A program made the position numbers and the translations under genes. From Nonomuraea sediminis (GTDB lineage Bacteria > Actinomycetota > Actinomycetes > Streptosporangiales > Streptosporangiaceae), in assembly GCF_018531495.1 (NCBI RefSeq), contig NZ_JAHDTI010000021.1, forward strand, positions 107,800-171,799: a stretch of 64,000 nucleotides of DNA. Direction: 5' to 3'. Shown here piece after piece: positions 24,798 through 34,580 of the stretch (its first letter is position 1; each line of letters starts with the position of its first letter). The notes beneath the pieces were generated by a model. That model ran no database searches. It worked only from the letters and a program-made list of their open reading frames with translations, and was not told where the DNA came from.

Positions 24798-26192
24798 TTA
24801 GGGGACGGGGACGGGTTCGGCGTTGGGGTCGGTGTCGTCGGCGAAGCCGGGGACCCAGCGGAGGACCTCGTCGCGGAAGCGGGCGGTGGTGCCGAGCTGG
24901 CACAGGACACCGACGCCGGCCGCGTGGACGCGGTGGATGAGGACGTAGGAGACCGGCAGGTTGAGCTGGCGGACCACGTTCGTGGGGCGGAAGTCGGCGA
25001 CGCTGGCGGCCTGCGCCTGCAGCCACTCGCGGCTGAAGGTGAACTCCTCGACCGCCGTGGGCTCGACGTAGGGAGCCAGGAAGGCGCCCAAGGCGTCGAC
25101 GTCCACGTCGATGTTGGGCAGGATGAAGCCCTCCTGACGCAGCCCGGCCACCGCGTTCTCCATGTCACCCTGGTTGAAGATCCTGGTGAGCTTCCCGAAC
25201 GCTTTCGGATAGCCGTCGGGGAGGCGGTTGACCGCGCCGAAGTCGAGTACGCCGAGTCGGCCGTCGTCCAGCACGCGGAAGTTGCCCGGGTGGGGATCGG
25301 CGTGGAGCATGCCGACCCGGGCGGGCGAACAGAACAGAAACCGGACGAACAGCAGCCCGGCGTGGTCGCGCTGCTCCTTGGTGCCGTCGGTGATGATGCG
25401 GGACAGCGGCGTGCCGTCCATCCACTCGGTGACGAGCACCATCTCGTTGGCGGCGATCACGTCGGGCACGTAAAAGTCGGGATCGCCGTGGAACTCCTGG
25501 GCGAAGGCGTGCTGCGCCTCGGCCTCGTGCAGGTAGTCGAGCTCCTCCGCGATCCGCTCGCGCAGCTCTGCCAGCACGGCCTTGATGTCGAGCCCCGGCA
25601 GCATCACGCCGAAGAGCTTGCTCAGCCGCGCCATCTGCGCGAAGTCGCCCAGCAGCGCCTTGCCCGCGCCGGGGTACTGGATCTTGACCGCCACGTCGCG
25701 ACCGTCGTGCCACACCGCGCGGTGCACCTGCCCGATCGAGGCCGCCGCGGTCGGTTTGTCGTTGAAGGAGCGGAAATTCTCCCGCCAGTCGTCGCCCAGC
25801 TGCTCGGTCAGGACCTTGTGTACGGTGGCCGCCGGCAACGGCGGGGCGGCCTCCTGCAGCTTCGTGAGCGTGGCCCGGTAGGGTCCGGCGATCTCCGGCG
25901 GCAGCGCGGCCTCGAAGATGGACAGCGCCTGGCCGAGCTTCATCGCGCCGCCCTTGAGCTCGCCGAGCACCTTGAAGATCTGCTCGGCGGTCCGCTGCTG
26001 GAACTCCTGGGCGACGAGCTCGGCGGACTTGCCCCCGATCCGCTTGCCAAGCCCGAGCGCGGCGCGGCCGGCGAATCCGAGCGGAAGGGCGGCCAGCTTC
26101 GCGGAGCGCGTCACGGCGCGACGTGGAAGATCGCTCACATCCAAGCGCGGAACCTCGTCCGCTTCCCCCCTTCGAAAACGCGTTAGGCACAT
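24798..26192 (-). CDS. ABC1/AarF/UbiB-family atypical kinase
   Basis: A 464-residue member of the ABC1 (ADCK/UbiB) family: the KxGQ motif in GAMKLGQALSIFE, the Ala-rich ATP loop region TAAASIGQVHRAV, VAVKIQYPG (ATP Lys), HADPHPGNF (catalytic loop) and LDFGAVNRL (the DFG-like metal site). These proteins are ATPases or kinases linked to quinone or lipid metabolism; in mycobacteria a homologue lies beside whiB7. The ATG at 26192 overlaps the end of the upstream ThiF-like gene by 10 bp, so the two are probably translated together. Confidence 0.88.
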   Translation of the reverse strand: MCLTRFRRGEADEVPRLDVSDLPRRAVTRSAKLAALPLGFAGRAALGLGKRIGGKSAELVAQEFQQRTAEQIFKVLGELKGGAMKLGQALSIFEAALPPEIAGPYRATLTKLQEAAPPLPAATVHKVLTEQLGDDWRENFRSFNDKPTAAASIGQVHRAVWHDGRDVAVKIQYPGAGKALLGDFAQMARLSKLFGVMLPGLDIKAVLAELRERIAEELDYLHEAEAQHAFAQEFHGDPDFYVPDVIAANEMVLVTEWMDGTPLSRIITDGTKEQRDHAGLLFVRFLFCSPARVGMLHADPHPGNFRVLDDGRLGVLDFGAVNRLPDGYPKAFGKLTRIFNQGDMENAVAGLRQEGFILPNIDVDVDALGAFLAPYVEPTAVEEFTFSREWLQAQAASVADFRPTNVVRQLNLPVSYVLIHRVHAAGVGVLCQLGTTARFRDEVLRWVPGFADDTDPNAEPVPVP

Positions 26193-27730
26193 GAGCCTGC
26201 CTTGACCATTCTTAGCGAATCAAAGTCGTTTCGCATACAACGACATTGCTCGTACATTGCCCATGACCGGCGTTTCCACTGCCAATCAGGCAAGACGTCC
26301 AGTGTGCCGTTGGTCACAACCGGAGGCTTCCCGTCGAGGAAAGCAAGCGCATGGCCCGTCGCGCACGCGGCCACGGCGGTGGCCAGCGCCGAACCACAGG
26401 CGATCTCGCCCGCCGGGTATCCGCCGAGCCGCGCGGTCACCAGCGGCCAGTCGGGATCGCGGTCGCGCCGGGTCAGATCGAGGCAGTGCAGGCATGCCGT
26501 CAGCCCCGGCAACACCAGCGGGCCCACCGAACCATACCCTTCGAAAGCGGATGCCAGGAGATGCGGGATCCCGAGCGTGATCAGCTCGTTCACCAGCACA
26601 CTGTCGAGCGGCCCCACCGGCGCCAGGATCACCAGATCGGGCCGCTGCGACCCATCCCCCAGGTACGCCCCACCCGCCCGCACCTCAACCCCCTCAACCA
26701 CACTCGAAACCCCAGCCGCCCCTCTCCGCTGCTTCCGTTTACCACCGGATCTATCCGCCTGCCCACCGTCGCCCACCCCAGCCCTCTGCGCCACACCCCC
26801 ATCACCGGAGGACCCCACCGGTGCCTGCGCGCGCCCCAGGCCGGGGGAACTCACCGCCGCACGCTGGGTGTGCGGATCGCCGGAGGGATCCGGCGTCAGC
26901 CGTATTCGCCCGTCGCCTGGGGGGCGCGCTGTCTGTGGTGTGGGCTGGTCGCGGAGAGGTCCTGGTCGTCGGGAGCCGGCTCCGCGCTCCAGCGAGTTCC
27001 CGGGTCGTGTCATGCGGGTGTCCTGGGCGGCTGCCTGTGGCGGGCGTTGGACGGGGGAGGGGGCTCCTGGTGGGGCGAGTTCTTCGCGTGTTGAGGTCCC
27101 GGACGTGGGGATTTCCTCGTCAGAAGTGTCGGTGACGTGGGGGCAGCGGACGGTGCGGAGTGCGGCGGCGACGGCGCCATCCTGCCGGGTCAGGCCGAGC
27201 TCGGCCCAGGTCAGCCCGCCGGGCATCAGGTCCTGCGGCCGGACGGGAGCGGGGTCGAATACCCGTACGTCGCCGATCCCGGAGGCTGCGAGCAGGGTTA
27301 CCACCTGTGCCCCTACCCGGCCTGCCCCGTAGACCCGGACCCGGGCCCGTCTCCTGAGCGTCAGCATTCCGAGCCCGCCCGCCGGTCCGTCGGAGGTCAG
27401 GTCGAGGGCGTCCAGGTCGGGTTGGAAGCGATCGCGCTCGGCCAGTGGCAGGGCGGCGAGCGAGCCGAGGGGAGTGGCCGCGTCGTGCACCACGCCGCGT
27501 CTCGTCAGCTCCTCGAGGAGGCCTCGTGCGGTGGCCTCGTCAAGACCCGCCGCGGCGGCGTCGCGCAGGACCTGCGGGAGCTCGCGAGTGCCGTCGAGCC
27601 CGTCGACCCAGCGCCGGGCGGCGGGCGTGAGGTCGGTCAGCACGACCGCGCGACGCGGGTGCACGCCGAACTGTAGAGTCCTCTCGCCACGAGGGATGCG
27701 GCGCAGGGCGGGTTTCACACGGGGCCTCAT
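26183..27730 (-). CDS. ThiF/MoeB-family (TOMM cyclodehydratase E1-like) protein with a long low-complexity insert
   Basis: A 515-residue protein. The N-terminal part (~1-130) has a winged-helix look; then comes the nucleotide-binding RVRVYGAGRVGAQVV with an acidic FDP at the strand end, as in ThiF/E1-like folds. The C-terminal part has PGLTACLHCLDLTRRDRDPDW, typical of cyclodehydratase-like ThiF proteins. Roughly residues 204-355 are a Pro/Gly/Arg/Ser-rich insert that splits the fold. No YcaO gene or precursor peptide is near, so RiPP biosynthesis is not indicated. I prefer ATG at 27730; GTG at 27748 is possible. It precedes and overlaps the ABC1 kinase gene. Confidence 0.78.
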   Translation of the reverse strand: MRPRVKPALRRIPRGERTLQFGVHPRRAVVLTDLTPAARRWVDGLDGTRELPQVLRDAAAAGLDEATARGLLEELTRRGVVHDAATPLGSLAALPLAERDRFQPDLDALDLTSDGPAGGLGMLTLRRRARVRVYGAGRVGAQVVTLLAASGIGDVRVFDPAPVRPQDLMPGGLTWAELGLTRQDGAVAAALRTVRCPHVTDTSDEEIPTSGTSTREELAPPGAPSPVQRPPQAAAQDTRMTRPGNSLERGAGSRRPGPLRDQPTPQTARPPGDGRIRLTPDPSGDPHTQRAAVSSPGLGRAQAPVGSSGDGGVAQRAGVGDGGQADRSGGKRKQRRGAAGVSSVVEGVEVRAGGAYLGDGSQRPDLVILAPVGPLDSVLVNELITLGIPHLLASAFEGYGSVGPLVLPGLTACLHCLDLTRRDRDPDWPLVTARLGGYPAGEIACGSALATAVAACATGHALAFLDGKPPVVTNGTLDVLPDWQWKRRSWAMYEQCRCMRNDFDSLRMVKAGSCA

Positions 27731-27849
27731 GGCGGGCAAGATTTCCACGCGAGTTCAAGATCGTGAGCCGGGTTTTCCCGGCCTGTGGATAACTTCGCGC
27801 GAAAGCCGGGGCTGTGGACGGCCGAGGTGGCGGCCCGCCGTACAAGGGT

Positions 27850-27855
27850 TAAGGT
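27850..27855 (+). promoter_or_regulatory. -10 box for leaderless enoyl-CoA hydratase mRNA
   Basis: TAAGGT followed by seven bases and the ATG at 27863. This is the spacing of actinobacterial leaderless promoters. No clear -35 is seen. Confidence 0.55.
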
Positions 27856-27862
27856 CTGCGGC

Positions 27863-28645
<783 letters not shown>

Positions 28646-28700
28646 TCATCTGACCAGCGAAAACGGCGTCCACCCCCTGTGGAATTTCGTCAGCGTCGGC

Positions 28701-28706
28701 TAACGT
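28701..28706 (+). promoter_or_regulatory. -10 box for leaderless YgjP-like peptidase mRNA
   Basis: TAACGT, then six bases, then GTG 28713. The position fits a leaderless transcript starting at the GTG. Confidence 0.55.
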
Positions 28707-28712
28707 GCATAT

Positions 28713-29228
28713 GTGCCCCCCGAGACAGTCGAGGTCCGTCGAAGTTCTCGTCGCCGGCGTACGGTCTCCGCTTACCGCGACGGCGACAAGACAATCGTGC
28801 TCCTGCCCGCCTGGCTGAGCGGAGAAGACGCGGATGAATGGGTGAGCCGGATGCTCGATCGCCTCGCGGCCAAGGAGCGTCGCAGGAGACCCACCGACGA
28901 AGGCCTTCTCGAAAGAGCAAGAGAGCTCTCAGCCAAGTATCTGGACGGCAAACCCGAACCCGACAGCGTCCGCTGGGTGGACAACCAGCAACATCGATGG
29001 GGCTCGTGCACGCCGGAGAACGGCACGATCAGGATCTCGACCCGCCTCAAGGGCCTGCCGGAATGGGTGATCAACTACGTGATCATCCATGAGCTCGTAC
29101 ACCTGATCGTGCCGAGCCACGGCCCGAAGTTCTGGGCGCTCGTAGAACAGTATCCCAAGGCGGAGCGGGCGCGCGGCTTCCTCGAAGGTTTCTCCGCCGC
29201 CGCCCACACGGCCCCGGAGGAGTGTTGA
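28713..29228 (+). CDS. YgjP/SprT-like metallopeptidase domain protein (M48-family annotation)
   Basis: A 171-residue protein with RWGSCTPENGTIRIS and the zinc motif HELVH followed by PSHGPKFWALVEQYP, where the third His is the likely third ligand. This is the YgjP (DUF45) type of small metallopeptidase. GTG start at 28713 behind the TAACGT box. The 3' end overlaps the next gene by 7 bp, so both are in one operon. The substrate is unknown. Confidence 0.88.
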   Translation: MPPETVEVRRSSRRRRTVSAYRDGDKTIVLLPAWLSGEDADEWVSRMLDRLAAKERRRRPTDEGLLERARELSAKYLDGKPEPDSVRWVDNQQHRWGSCTPENGTIRISTRLKGLPEWVINYVIIHELVHLIVPSHGPKFWALVEQYPKAERARGFLEGFSAAAHTAPEEC

Positions 29229-29809
29229 CCCGTATCGCCGCGGTCCTGGTACGGCAGGCCATGGCGCAGGCCGCTCCGGCGGGCACCGATCCGCGCGCGT
29301 TCCTCGAGGCCATCGCGGAGGACACCTACGAGATGGTCGCCGACCTCGAGCTCGTCACCCCTGTGCTGGTGACCAGCGTCCCGGGGCTCGACGATCTCGT
29401 CTGGCCGGGCACGGAGATCATCGCGATCGCGGAGGACGAGCCGCTGAAGAGCGTCATGGGCCGCCTCAAGGGCGACCAGGCCGTCGTGATCAACGCCGAC
29501 GCGCCCGATCTGCCGCCGCTGCTGGTCGGCAAGCTGTTCCGCGAGCTCGGGCGGGCGCAGATCACGGTCTGTCCCAGCGAGTACGGCGGGGCCGTCGCGC
29601 TGGCGTGCGGACTCCCGATGCCCGCCTGGGCCGACCCCGATCTCAACGATCCCGACATCGTGGCCACCCTCAGAGCCCAGGCCCCCGGCCACCGCATGGT
29701 CGCCACCGGCCCCGGCTGGCACCGCCTGCGCACCACCGAGGACGTAGCCCGCCTCGACCACGGCCTCGAGGGCTGGGAGAACACCCGAGCCCTCCTCACC
29801 ACCCACTGA
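29222..29809 (+). CDS. conserved hypothetical protein, nucleotidyltransferase-like fold possible
   Basis: A 195-residue protein that overlaps the upstream peptidase stop (GTG 29222, or TTG 29225 which sits better behind GGAGG at 29216-29220). The stretch VVINADAPDLPPLLVGKLF followed by a Gly-Gly-Ala motif resembles GT-A/CofC-like nucleotidyltransferases (DUF2064 type), with the acidic NADAPDLP as putative metal site. The resemblance is weak and I would not assign a reaction. Confidence 0.65.
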   Translation: MLTRIAAVLVRQAMAQAAPAGTDPRAFLEAIAEDTYEMVADLELVTPVLVTSVPGLDDLVWPGTEIIAIAEDEPLKSVMGRLKGDQAVVINADAPDLPPLLVGKLFRELGRAQITVCPSEYGGAVALACGLPMPAWADPDLNDPDIVATLRAQAPGHRMVATGPGWHRLRTTEDVARLDHGLEGWENTRALLTTH

Positions 29810-30149
29810 GCCCACCGGAGCGGTCACTCCAACCGCGCCCGCGGGTAGAGCGGTGCGGGTGATGTGCCCGGGGTGATGGTGTGCAATGGCGTGCCGTGCC
29901 TGCGGCAATGGGGTGCCGTGCCTGCGATAGAGCTGTGCGGGTGGGGGTGGTGTGCCTGCGATAGGTGTGCCGTGGGTGGGGCGACGTGCCCGGGTGATGG
30001 TGTGCGGGGGCGCTGCATGCCTGCGGTAGAGGTGCCCGGCTGGGCTTGGCATACCGGAAAGGCGAGGGCAGAACGCGGCGGGTGCCGTGAGGGGGTGGTG
30101 CCCGGGAGGTGGTTCTTGCGGGGGTGGCAGAGGCCCGCCGTACGGAGGG
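29810..30149. repeat. intergenic degenerate repeats (G/T-rich)
   Basis: No gene is visible. GTGCCGTGCCTGCG occurs twice at about 29890-29925, with variants of TGCCTGCGATAG at 29953 and TGCCTGCGGTAG near 30017; GTGCCCGGGGTGATGGTGTGC-like blocks recur near 29865 and 29987. It separates two convergent genes. Confidence 0.65.
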
Positions 30150-31145
30150 TTAGGGGACGGTGAGGGCGGCGAAGACGGCGCGGTGGTCCGTCAGGGGGAC
30201 GTCGAGGACGCTGACCTCCTGGACCCCGACCCGCTGGTCCACCAGCACGTGGTCGATCGTGATGATCGGCGGGATCCGCTTGTTGGCCGGCCACGTGGGA
30301 ATCAGCCCTGCCCCCACCTCGTCCGCGGCGTCCTTGTACCCGCGCCCCACCAGCTGCCGCATCGACGCGTGATCAAGAGAGGCGTTGAAGTCCCCGGCCA
30401 GCACCCGGATGGTGTCGGACGAGGCCGAGGGCAGCGCCTGCAGCGCCTCGGTCCAGTTCACCACCTGGGGCCCGAGCGGCGGATACGGGTGCACGTCGAC
30501 GAACTCGATCGGCTTCCCGCCGGGCAGCGACACCATCGCCGCCGGCATCTTGTGCCCCACCGGCGGCACGAGGTCAGGCAGCGCCTCCACCGGATGCTTG
30601 GAGAACAGCCCGCTGCCCCCGGCGTCCCACTCGGCCTCGAGCACCCGGTGCGGCATCAGATCCTTCAAGCCCGCCGTGTCCAGATTGTCCACGGCACCGG
30701 GCGTCAGCTCCTGCGTACTGAGCACGTCGGGGTCGTAGCGCCGCACCAGGTCGACGATCGTCTGCGCGTCCGCCCGCCCGAAGAGCATGTTGATCGTCAG
30801 CACCCGAAAGGGCCGCCCGGCCGCGGCGTCCGCGCTGCCGAGCGCCCGGGGCAGCACGCTGAACCCGAGCGCCGTCGAGGTGAGCAGCGCCACCACGGTG
30901 GCCGCCTTCTTCCGCCCGGCCGCCGCGATCAGCAGGGGGAGCAGGGAGCCGGCCGCGGCGTACGGCGTGGCGGTCATCAGCTGCGTGGCCACCGACCCCC
31001 GCTCGAGCCCCGCCAGCCGGGCCACGGCCCAGGCCGCGAACGGCGTCACCGCCAGCCACGTCAGCGTGGCCCCGGTGAACTTCCTGCGCTTGCGCGCGGG
31101 TGTCATGATGGCGCCGCCGACGGGCCGCTCGGCCGAGATGTCCAC
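30150..31145 (-). CDS. membrane-anchored endonuclease/exonuclease/phosphatase (EEP) family protein
   Basis: About 331 residues. Three hydrophobic helices at the N-terminus (WLAVTPFAAWAV and two more) anchor it; the rest is an extracellular EEP domain with LTINMLFGRAD, the catalytic Glu in LSTQELTPG, GDFNASLDH and the terminal LTDHRAVFA. Members cleave phosphodiesters in DNA, lipids or nucleotides; the anchor suggests an extracytoplasmic substrate. GTG 31145 has AGGGGGG upstream; ATG 31106 would give 318 residues. Confidence 0.85.
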   Translation of the reverse strand: MDISAERPVGGAIMTPARKRRKFTGATLTWLAVTPFAAWAVARLAGLERGSVATQLMTATPYAAAGSLLPLLIAAAGRKKAATVVALLTSTALGFSVLPRALGSADAAAGRPFRVLTINMLFGRADAQTIVDLVRRYDPDVLSTQELTPGAVDNLDTAGLKDLMPHRVLEAEWDAGGSGLFSKHPVEALPDLVPPVGHKMPAAMVSLPGGKPIEFVDVHPYPPLGPQVVNWTEALQALPSASSDTIRVLAGDFNASLDHASMRQLVGRGYKDAADEVGAGLIPTWPANKRIPPIITIDHVLVDQRVGVQEVSVLDVPLTDHRAVFAALTVP

Positions 31146-31174
31146 ATGCCCCCCTTGGAACGACGCAATGGACT

Positions 31175-31735
31175 CTAGCCAAGCAATCGTGAATCCGGGA
31201 TAAGCGCGTCCCGGCCACGCTGAGCGAGCCGCCGTGTCGCCTCGTCGGACAGCGCGGGAATCTCGTCCACGGGAAACCAGCGAAGGTCCAGCGACTCCGA
31301 GCTCATCACCTCGGACGCGCCGGGAGGCGCGACGGCCGCGTACTCCACGTCGAGGTGCCAGCACTGTGGCGGATGACACCACACAGAATGCCGATCAAGC
31401 GCCAAAGGCCCAGAAAGCAGGCGCAATCCCGAAATTCCGGACTCCTCGGATGCTTCACGAAGAGCCGCCTCAGCGAGCGAAGAATCCGACACCTCGCAGT
31501 GCCCGCCCATCGGCAGCCACATCCCCGCCTTGGGATGCAGCGTGAGCAGCACCTGCGACCCGTCGTGCGAGAGCACCGCCGTGGTCGCCGTCAGGTGCCC
31601 AGGCACGCACGAACGCAGCATCGCGTCCTCGTGCGCCCGCAGGAACTCCAGGAACTCCAGCCGCAGCGCGGCCTCGGAAGCGGTCGGCGCCGTCCACGCG
31701 GACAGGACGGCCACCGCGTCGTCGCGCAGGCTCAA
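31175..31735 (-). CDS. NUDIX hydrolase
   Basis: A 186-residue protein with the Nudix box starting GGHCEVSDSSLAEAALREAS and continuing EESGI. The first half has LRLEFLEFLRAHEDAM, common in actinobacterial Nudix proteins of this length. The substrate is unknown; hydrolysis of a nucleoside diphosphate derivative is expected. The TTG start at 31735 overlaps the stop of the upstream DUF2342 gene (TTGA), so the two are co-translated. Confidence 0.88.
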   Translation of the reverse strand: MSLRDDAVAVLSAWTAPTASEAALRLEFLEFLRAHEDAMLRSCVPGHLTATTAVLSHDGSQVLLTLHPKAGMWLPMGGHCEVSDSSLAEAALREASEESGISGLRLLSGPLALDRHSVWCHPPQCWHLDVEYAAVAPPGASEVMSSESLDLRWFPVDEIPALSDEATRRLAQRGRDALIPDSRLLG

Positions 31736-32982
31736 TCGTCGGATTCCGGCTTCTGGTCCAGCTGCGAGATGTCCCAGGCCGCCTCACCGCGCACGAACGC
31801 CTCAGGATCGTCGAGGTCCTCGGCCGTCGGCATCAGGTCAGGGTGACCCCACACGCCGTCGCGCCCGTCGACCCCGCGGCCGTCCTTCAGCGCGTCCCAC
31901 AGCGCCGCCGCCTCGCGCAGCCGGCGGGGACGCAGTTCCAGGCCGACCAGGGTCCCGAAGGTCAGCTCCGCGGGACCGCCGGTGGCGCGGCGCCGCCGTA
32001 CCGTCTCGGACAGAGCGTTCACCGAGGGCAGCTTGCCCTCGGCGGCGTCGTCGACGACCGTCGCGACCCAGCCCTCGACCAGGGCGAGCAGCGTCTCCAG
32101 GCGAGCCAGCGCGGCCTTCTGCCGCTCCGTCTCCTCCGGCTTGAGCAGCGCGCCTCCGCCGCTCAGCGCCTCCTGCAGCGCCTCCGGGTTGTTGATGTCG
32201 AGCTCGCGGATCTGCTCCTCGAGCGCGGAGGTGTCCACGGTGATGCCCTTGGCGTACTCCTCGACCGCGCCGAGCAGGCTGGAACGCAGCCACGGCACGT
32301 GCTGGAAGAGGCGGTGGTGTGCCGCCTCGCGAAGCGCCAGGTACAGGCGGATCTCGTCGGCGGGCAGCTCGAGGCCGTCGCTGAAGGAGGCGATGCCGCC
32401 CGGCAGCAGCGCCGCCCTGTCCGACAGGGGGAGGCCGATGTCGGTCGTGCCGATCACCTCGCGCGCCAGCGAGCCGAGCGCCTGCCCGATCTGCTGGCCG
32501 ACCATCATGCCGCCCATCTGCTTCATCATGCCCATCAGCGGCCCGGCCATCTGCTGGGCCTCCGACGGCAGGCCCGCGCCGCCGAGCGCGCCGCCCATGG
32601 TCTCGACCATGCGCTCGGCGATCGGCTCGCACAGCTGCCGCCACACCGGGACCGTGTTCTCGATCCACTCCGACCGGCTCCAGGCCTGCGGATTCGACAC
32701 GCCGCTCGGCAGCGCCGTCGCCTCGTTCAGCCACAGGTCCGCCAGGTTGAGCGCGTCCACGATCTGCCGGCGTTCGCCCTCCATCACGCTGGGATCGCCG
32801 TCGGCGACCACGGCGTGCCGGGCGATGTTCTTGGCCATGTCCCAGTTGACAGGGCCGGAACCCTGAGGGGCCGACAGCATGTCGGCGAACTGGCGCATCG
32901 CCTGAGCCATCTGCTCAGGGTTGCCGAACATGGCGAACGGGTTCTCGTTTGGGTCGTTTTCGCGACCTGGCTGGTCAGTCAC
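31732..32982 (-). CDS. DUF2342-family zinc-dependent metalloprotease-like protein
   Basis: A 416-residue protein with a Met/Gly-rich central stretch (GMMKQMGGMMVGQQIG) and REAAHHRLFQHVPWL, the His-rich motif of the family. In mycobacteria a homologue sits beside the YlbL-like protease and UPF0182 genes, as here. It is predicted to be soluble. Peptidase activity has, to my knowledge, not been firmly shown for the family. First gene of a two-gene operon with the NUDIX hydrolase. Confidence 0.88.
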   Translation of the reverse strand: MTDQPGRENDPNENPFAMFGNPEQMAQAMRQFADMLSAPQGSGPVNWDMAKNIARHAVVADGDPSVMEGERRQIVDALNLADLWLNEATALPSGVSNPQAWSRSEWIENTVPVWRQLCEPIAERMVETMGGALGGAGLPSEAQQMAGPLMGMMKQMGGMMVGQQIGQALGSLAREVIGTTDIGLPLSDRAALLPGGIASFSDGLELPADEIRLYLALREAAHHRLFQHVPWLRSSLLGAVEEYAKGITVDTSALEEQIRELDINNPEALQEALSGGGALLKPEETERQKAALARLETLLALVEGWVATVVDDAAEGKLPSVNALSETVRRRRATGGPAELTFGTLVGLELRPRRLREAAALWDALKDGRGVDGRDGVWGHPDLMPTAEDLDDPEAFVRGEAAWDISQLDQKPESDD

Positions 32983-33046
32983 CGCTCTACCTCGTGCAGG
33001 ATGGAGGAGTCCACATCCGCCACGTTAGTCGTCCTACAGCGGATCA

Positions 33047-34135
33047 GTGCAAAGTGAGGACCTGGTGCCTACCTCGAAACGCCCGCGCCAACCCGTAGTA
33101 GCCGTTACGGGGGCGGCCTCCGGCATAGGCCGCGAGCTGCTCTCCAGGCTCGCATCCTCCCCGGATTTCCGCAGGGTGGTGGCCATCGACGAGCAGCGCG
33201 GCGATGTTCAGGAAGCCACCTGGCGGGTCATCGACGTGCGGGATCCGCTCTTGGCGAACCGGATCTCCGACATCGACGTCCTCGTCCACCTCGCGGGCGA
33301 CTACGCCATCGACTCCGACCCGGCGGACCGGCGTGCCTACAACCTGCGCGCCGCCCAGACCGTGCTGACCGCCAGCGCCGCCGCCCGGGTGCGGCGTGTC
33401 GTGCTCGTCACCAGCGCGATGGTGTACGGCGCGGCCCCGGACAACGACGTCCCGCTCCCCGAGGACGCGGCCGTGGCGGCCGAGCCCGACACCGGCATCG
33501 TGGGCGACCACCTGGAGATCGAGGCGCTGGTCCGCAGGTCGCTGCGCAGCCACCCAGGCCTCGAGATCACCGTGCTGCGCCCCGCGGCCGTCGTCGGCCC
33601 CGGCGTCGACACCGTCATCACCCGCCACTTCGAGTCGCCCCGCCTGCTGACCGTCAAGGGCTGCACGCCGCGCTGGCAGTTCTGCCACATCGACGACCTG
33701 GTGTCCGCGCTCGAACTGGCCGCGCGCGGCGGTATCAGCGGCGTCGTCGCCGTCGGCTCCGACGGCTGGCTGGAGCAGGAGCAGGTCGAGGAGCTGTCGG
33801 GCATCCGCCGCTTCGAGCTGCCCGCGGGCCTGACCTTCGGTACGGCGCAGCGGCTCCACCGGCTGGGCATCACCCCCGCCCCGGCGACCGACCTGCACTA
33901 CGTCGTGTATCCGTGGGTGGTCGACTGCGTGGCGCTGCGCGAGGCGGGTTGGAAGCCGGTGTGGACCAACGAGGCCGCCCTGGAGCAACTGCTCGAGCTG
34001 CGGGAGAACCGCACCACCGTGGTCGGCAGGCGGCTGCCGGTCAAGGAGGCCACCCTCACCGCGGCCGGCGCCACAGTGGCCGTCATCGGCACCGCGGCCA
34101 TAGTGCGTCAGGTACGCAAGAAGAGACGCGGCTAA
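33047..34135 (+). CDS. NAD-dependent epimerase/dehydratase-type SDR protein
   Basis: A 362-residue extended SDR. The dinucleotide motif is TGAASGIG in PVVAVTGAASGIGREL; LVHLAGDYAIDSD and LVTSAMVYGA follow. The usual YxxxK is replaced in the region GDHLEIEALV, so catalysis may be lost. The C-terminus ends in a hydrophobic segment (AAGATVAVIGTAAIV) and a basic tail, suggesting membrane attachment. GTG 33047 is used; GTG 33065 behind GAGG is as likely. The TAA stop forms the first bases of the -10 box of moaE. Confidence 0.82.
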   Translation: MQSEDLVPTSKRPRQPVVAVTGAASGIGRELLSRLASSPDFRRVVAIDEQRGDVQEATWRVIDVRDPLLANRISDIDVLVHLAGDYAIDSDPADRRAYNLRAAQTVLTASAAARVRRVVLVTSAMVYGAAPDNDVPLPEDAAVAAEPDTGIVGDHLEIEALVRRSLRSHPGLEITVLRPAAVVGPGVDTVITRHFESPRLLTVKGCTPRWQFCHIDDLVSALELAARGGISGVVAVGSDGWLEQEQVEELSGIRRFELPAGLTFGTAQRLHRLGITPAPATDLHYVVYPWVVDCVALREAGWKPVWTNEAALEQLLELRENRTTVVGRRLPVKEATLTAAGATVAVIGTAAIVRQVRKKRRG

Positions 34136-34138
34136 GCT
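34133..34138 (+). promoter_or_regulatory. -10 box for leaderless moaE mRNA, overlapping upstream stop codon
   Basis: TAAGCT, whose TAA is the stop of the SDR gene, then six bases and GTG 34145. Confidence 0.55.
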
Positions 34139-34144
34139 GCTTAC

Positions 34145-34570
34145 GTGGACGTCATCCGGTTGTTGGCCATCCGAGACACCTCGCTCTCCGTGGACGAGGT
34201 GTTCGCCGCCGTGGGCGACCACGCGGCGGGAGGCACCACGCTCTTCGTGGGCACGGTGCGCGAGCAGGACCACGGCAAGCCGGTCACCGGGCTGTCGTAC
34301 TCCGCCCACCCCAGCGCGCTCGACGAGCTGCGCAAGGTGGCGGAGAAGGTGGCCGCCGACTTCCCTGTCACCGCGCTCGCGGCCGTCCACCGGATCGGCG
34401 ACCTGGAGCTCGGCGACATCGCGGTGATCGTCGCCGTGGCCGGGCCACACCGCGACGAGGCGTTCCGCGCCTCGCGGCGGCTGATCGACGACCTCAAGGC
34501 CGAGGTCCCGATCTGGAAACATCAAGTCTTCGCCGACGGGTCGACCGAATGGGTCGGTGCCTGCGAATAA
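34145..34570 (+). CDS. moaE: molybdopterin synthase catalytic subunit MoaE
   Basis: A 141-residue MoaE. Signature segments are FVGTVREQDHGKPVTGLSYS, VHRIGDLELGDIAVIVAV, and the late KAEVPIWKHQVFADG with the substrate-binding Lys. With MoaD thiocarboxylate it converts cyclic pyranopterin monophosphate to molybdopterin. No moaD or other moa gene is nearby. It sits between an SDR gene and the YlbL-like protease, both spaced by leaderless-type promoters. Confidence 0.93.
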   Translation: MDVIRLLAIRDTSLSVDEVFAAVGDHAAGGTTLFVGTVREQDHGKPVTGLSYSAHPSALDELRKVAEKVAADFPVTALAAVHRIGDLELGDIAVIVAVAGPHRDEAFRASRRLIDDLKAEVPIWKHQVFADGSTEWVGACE

Positions 34571-34573
34571 GCT
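34568..34573 (+). promoter_or_regulatory. -10 box for leaderless PDZ-protease mRNA, overlapping moaE stop
   Basis: TAAGCT, whose TAA is the moaE stop, then seven bases and ATG 34581. Confidence 0.55.
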
Positions 34574-34580
34574 CATCCAC

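Noticed and set aside
26183..27730. RiPP (TOMM) biosynthetic gene cluster from the ThiF-like protein
   Set aside because: There is no YcaO partner, dehydrogenase or precursor peptide nearby, and the gene sits with the ABC1 kinase in a conserved block.
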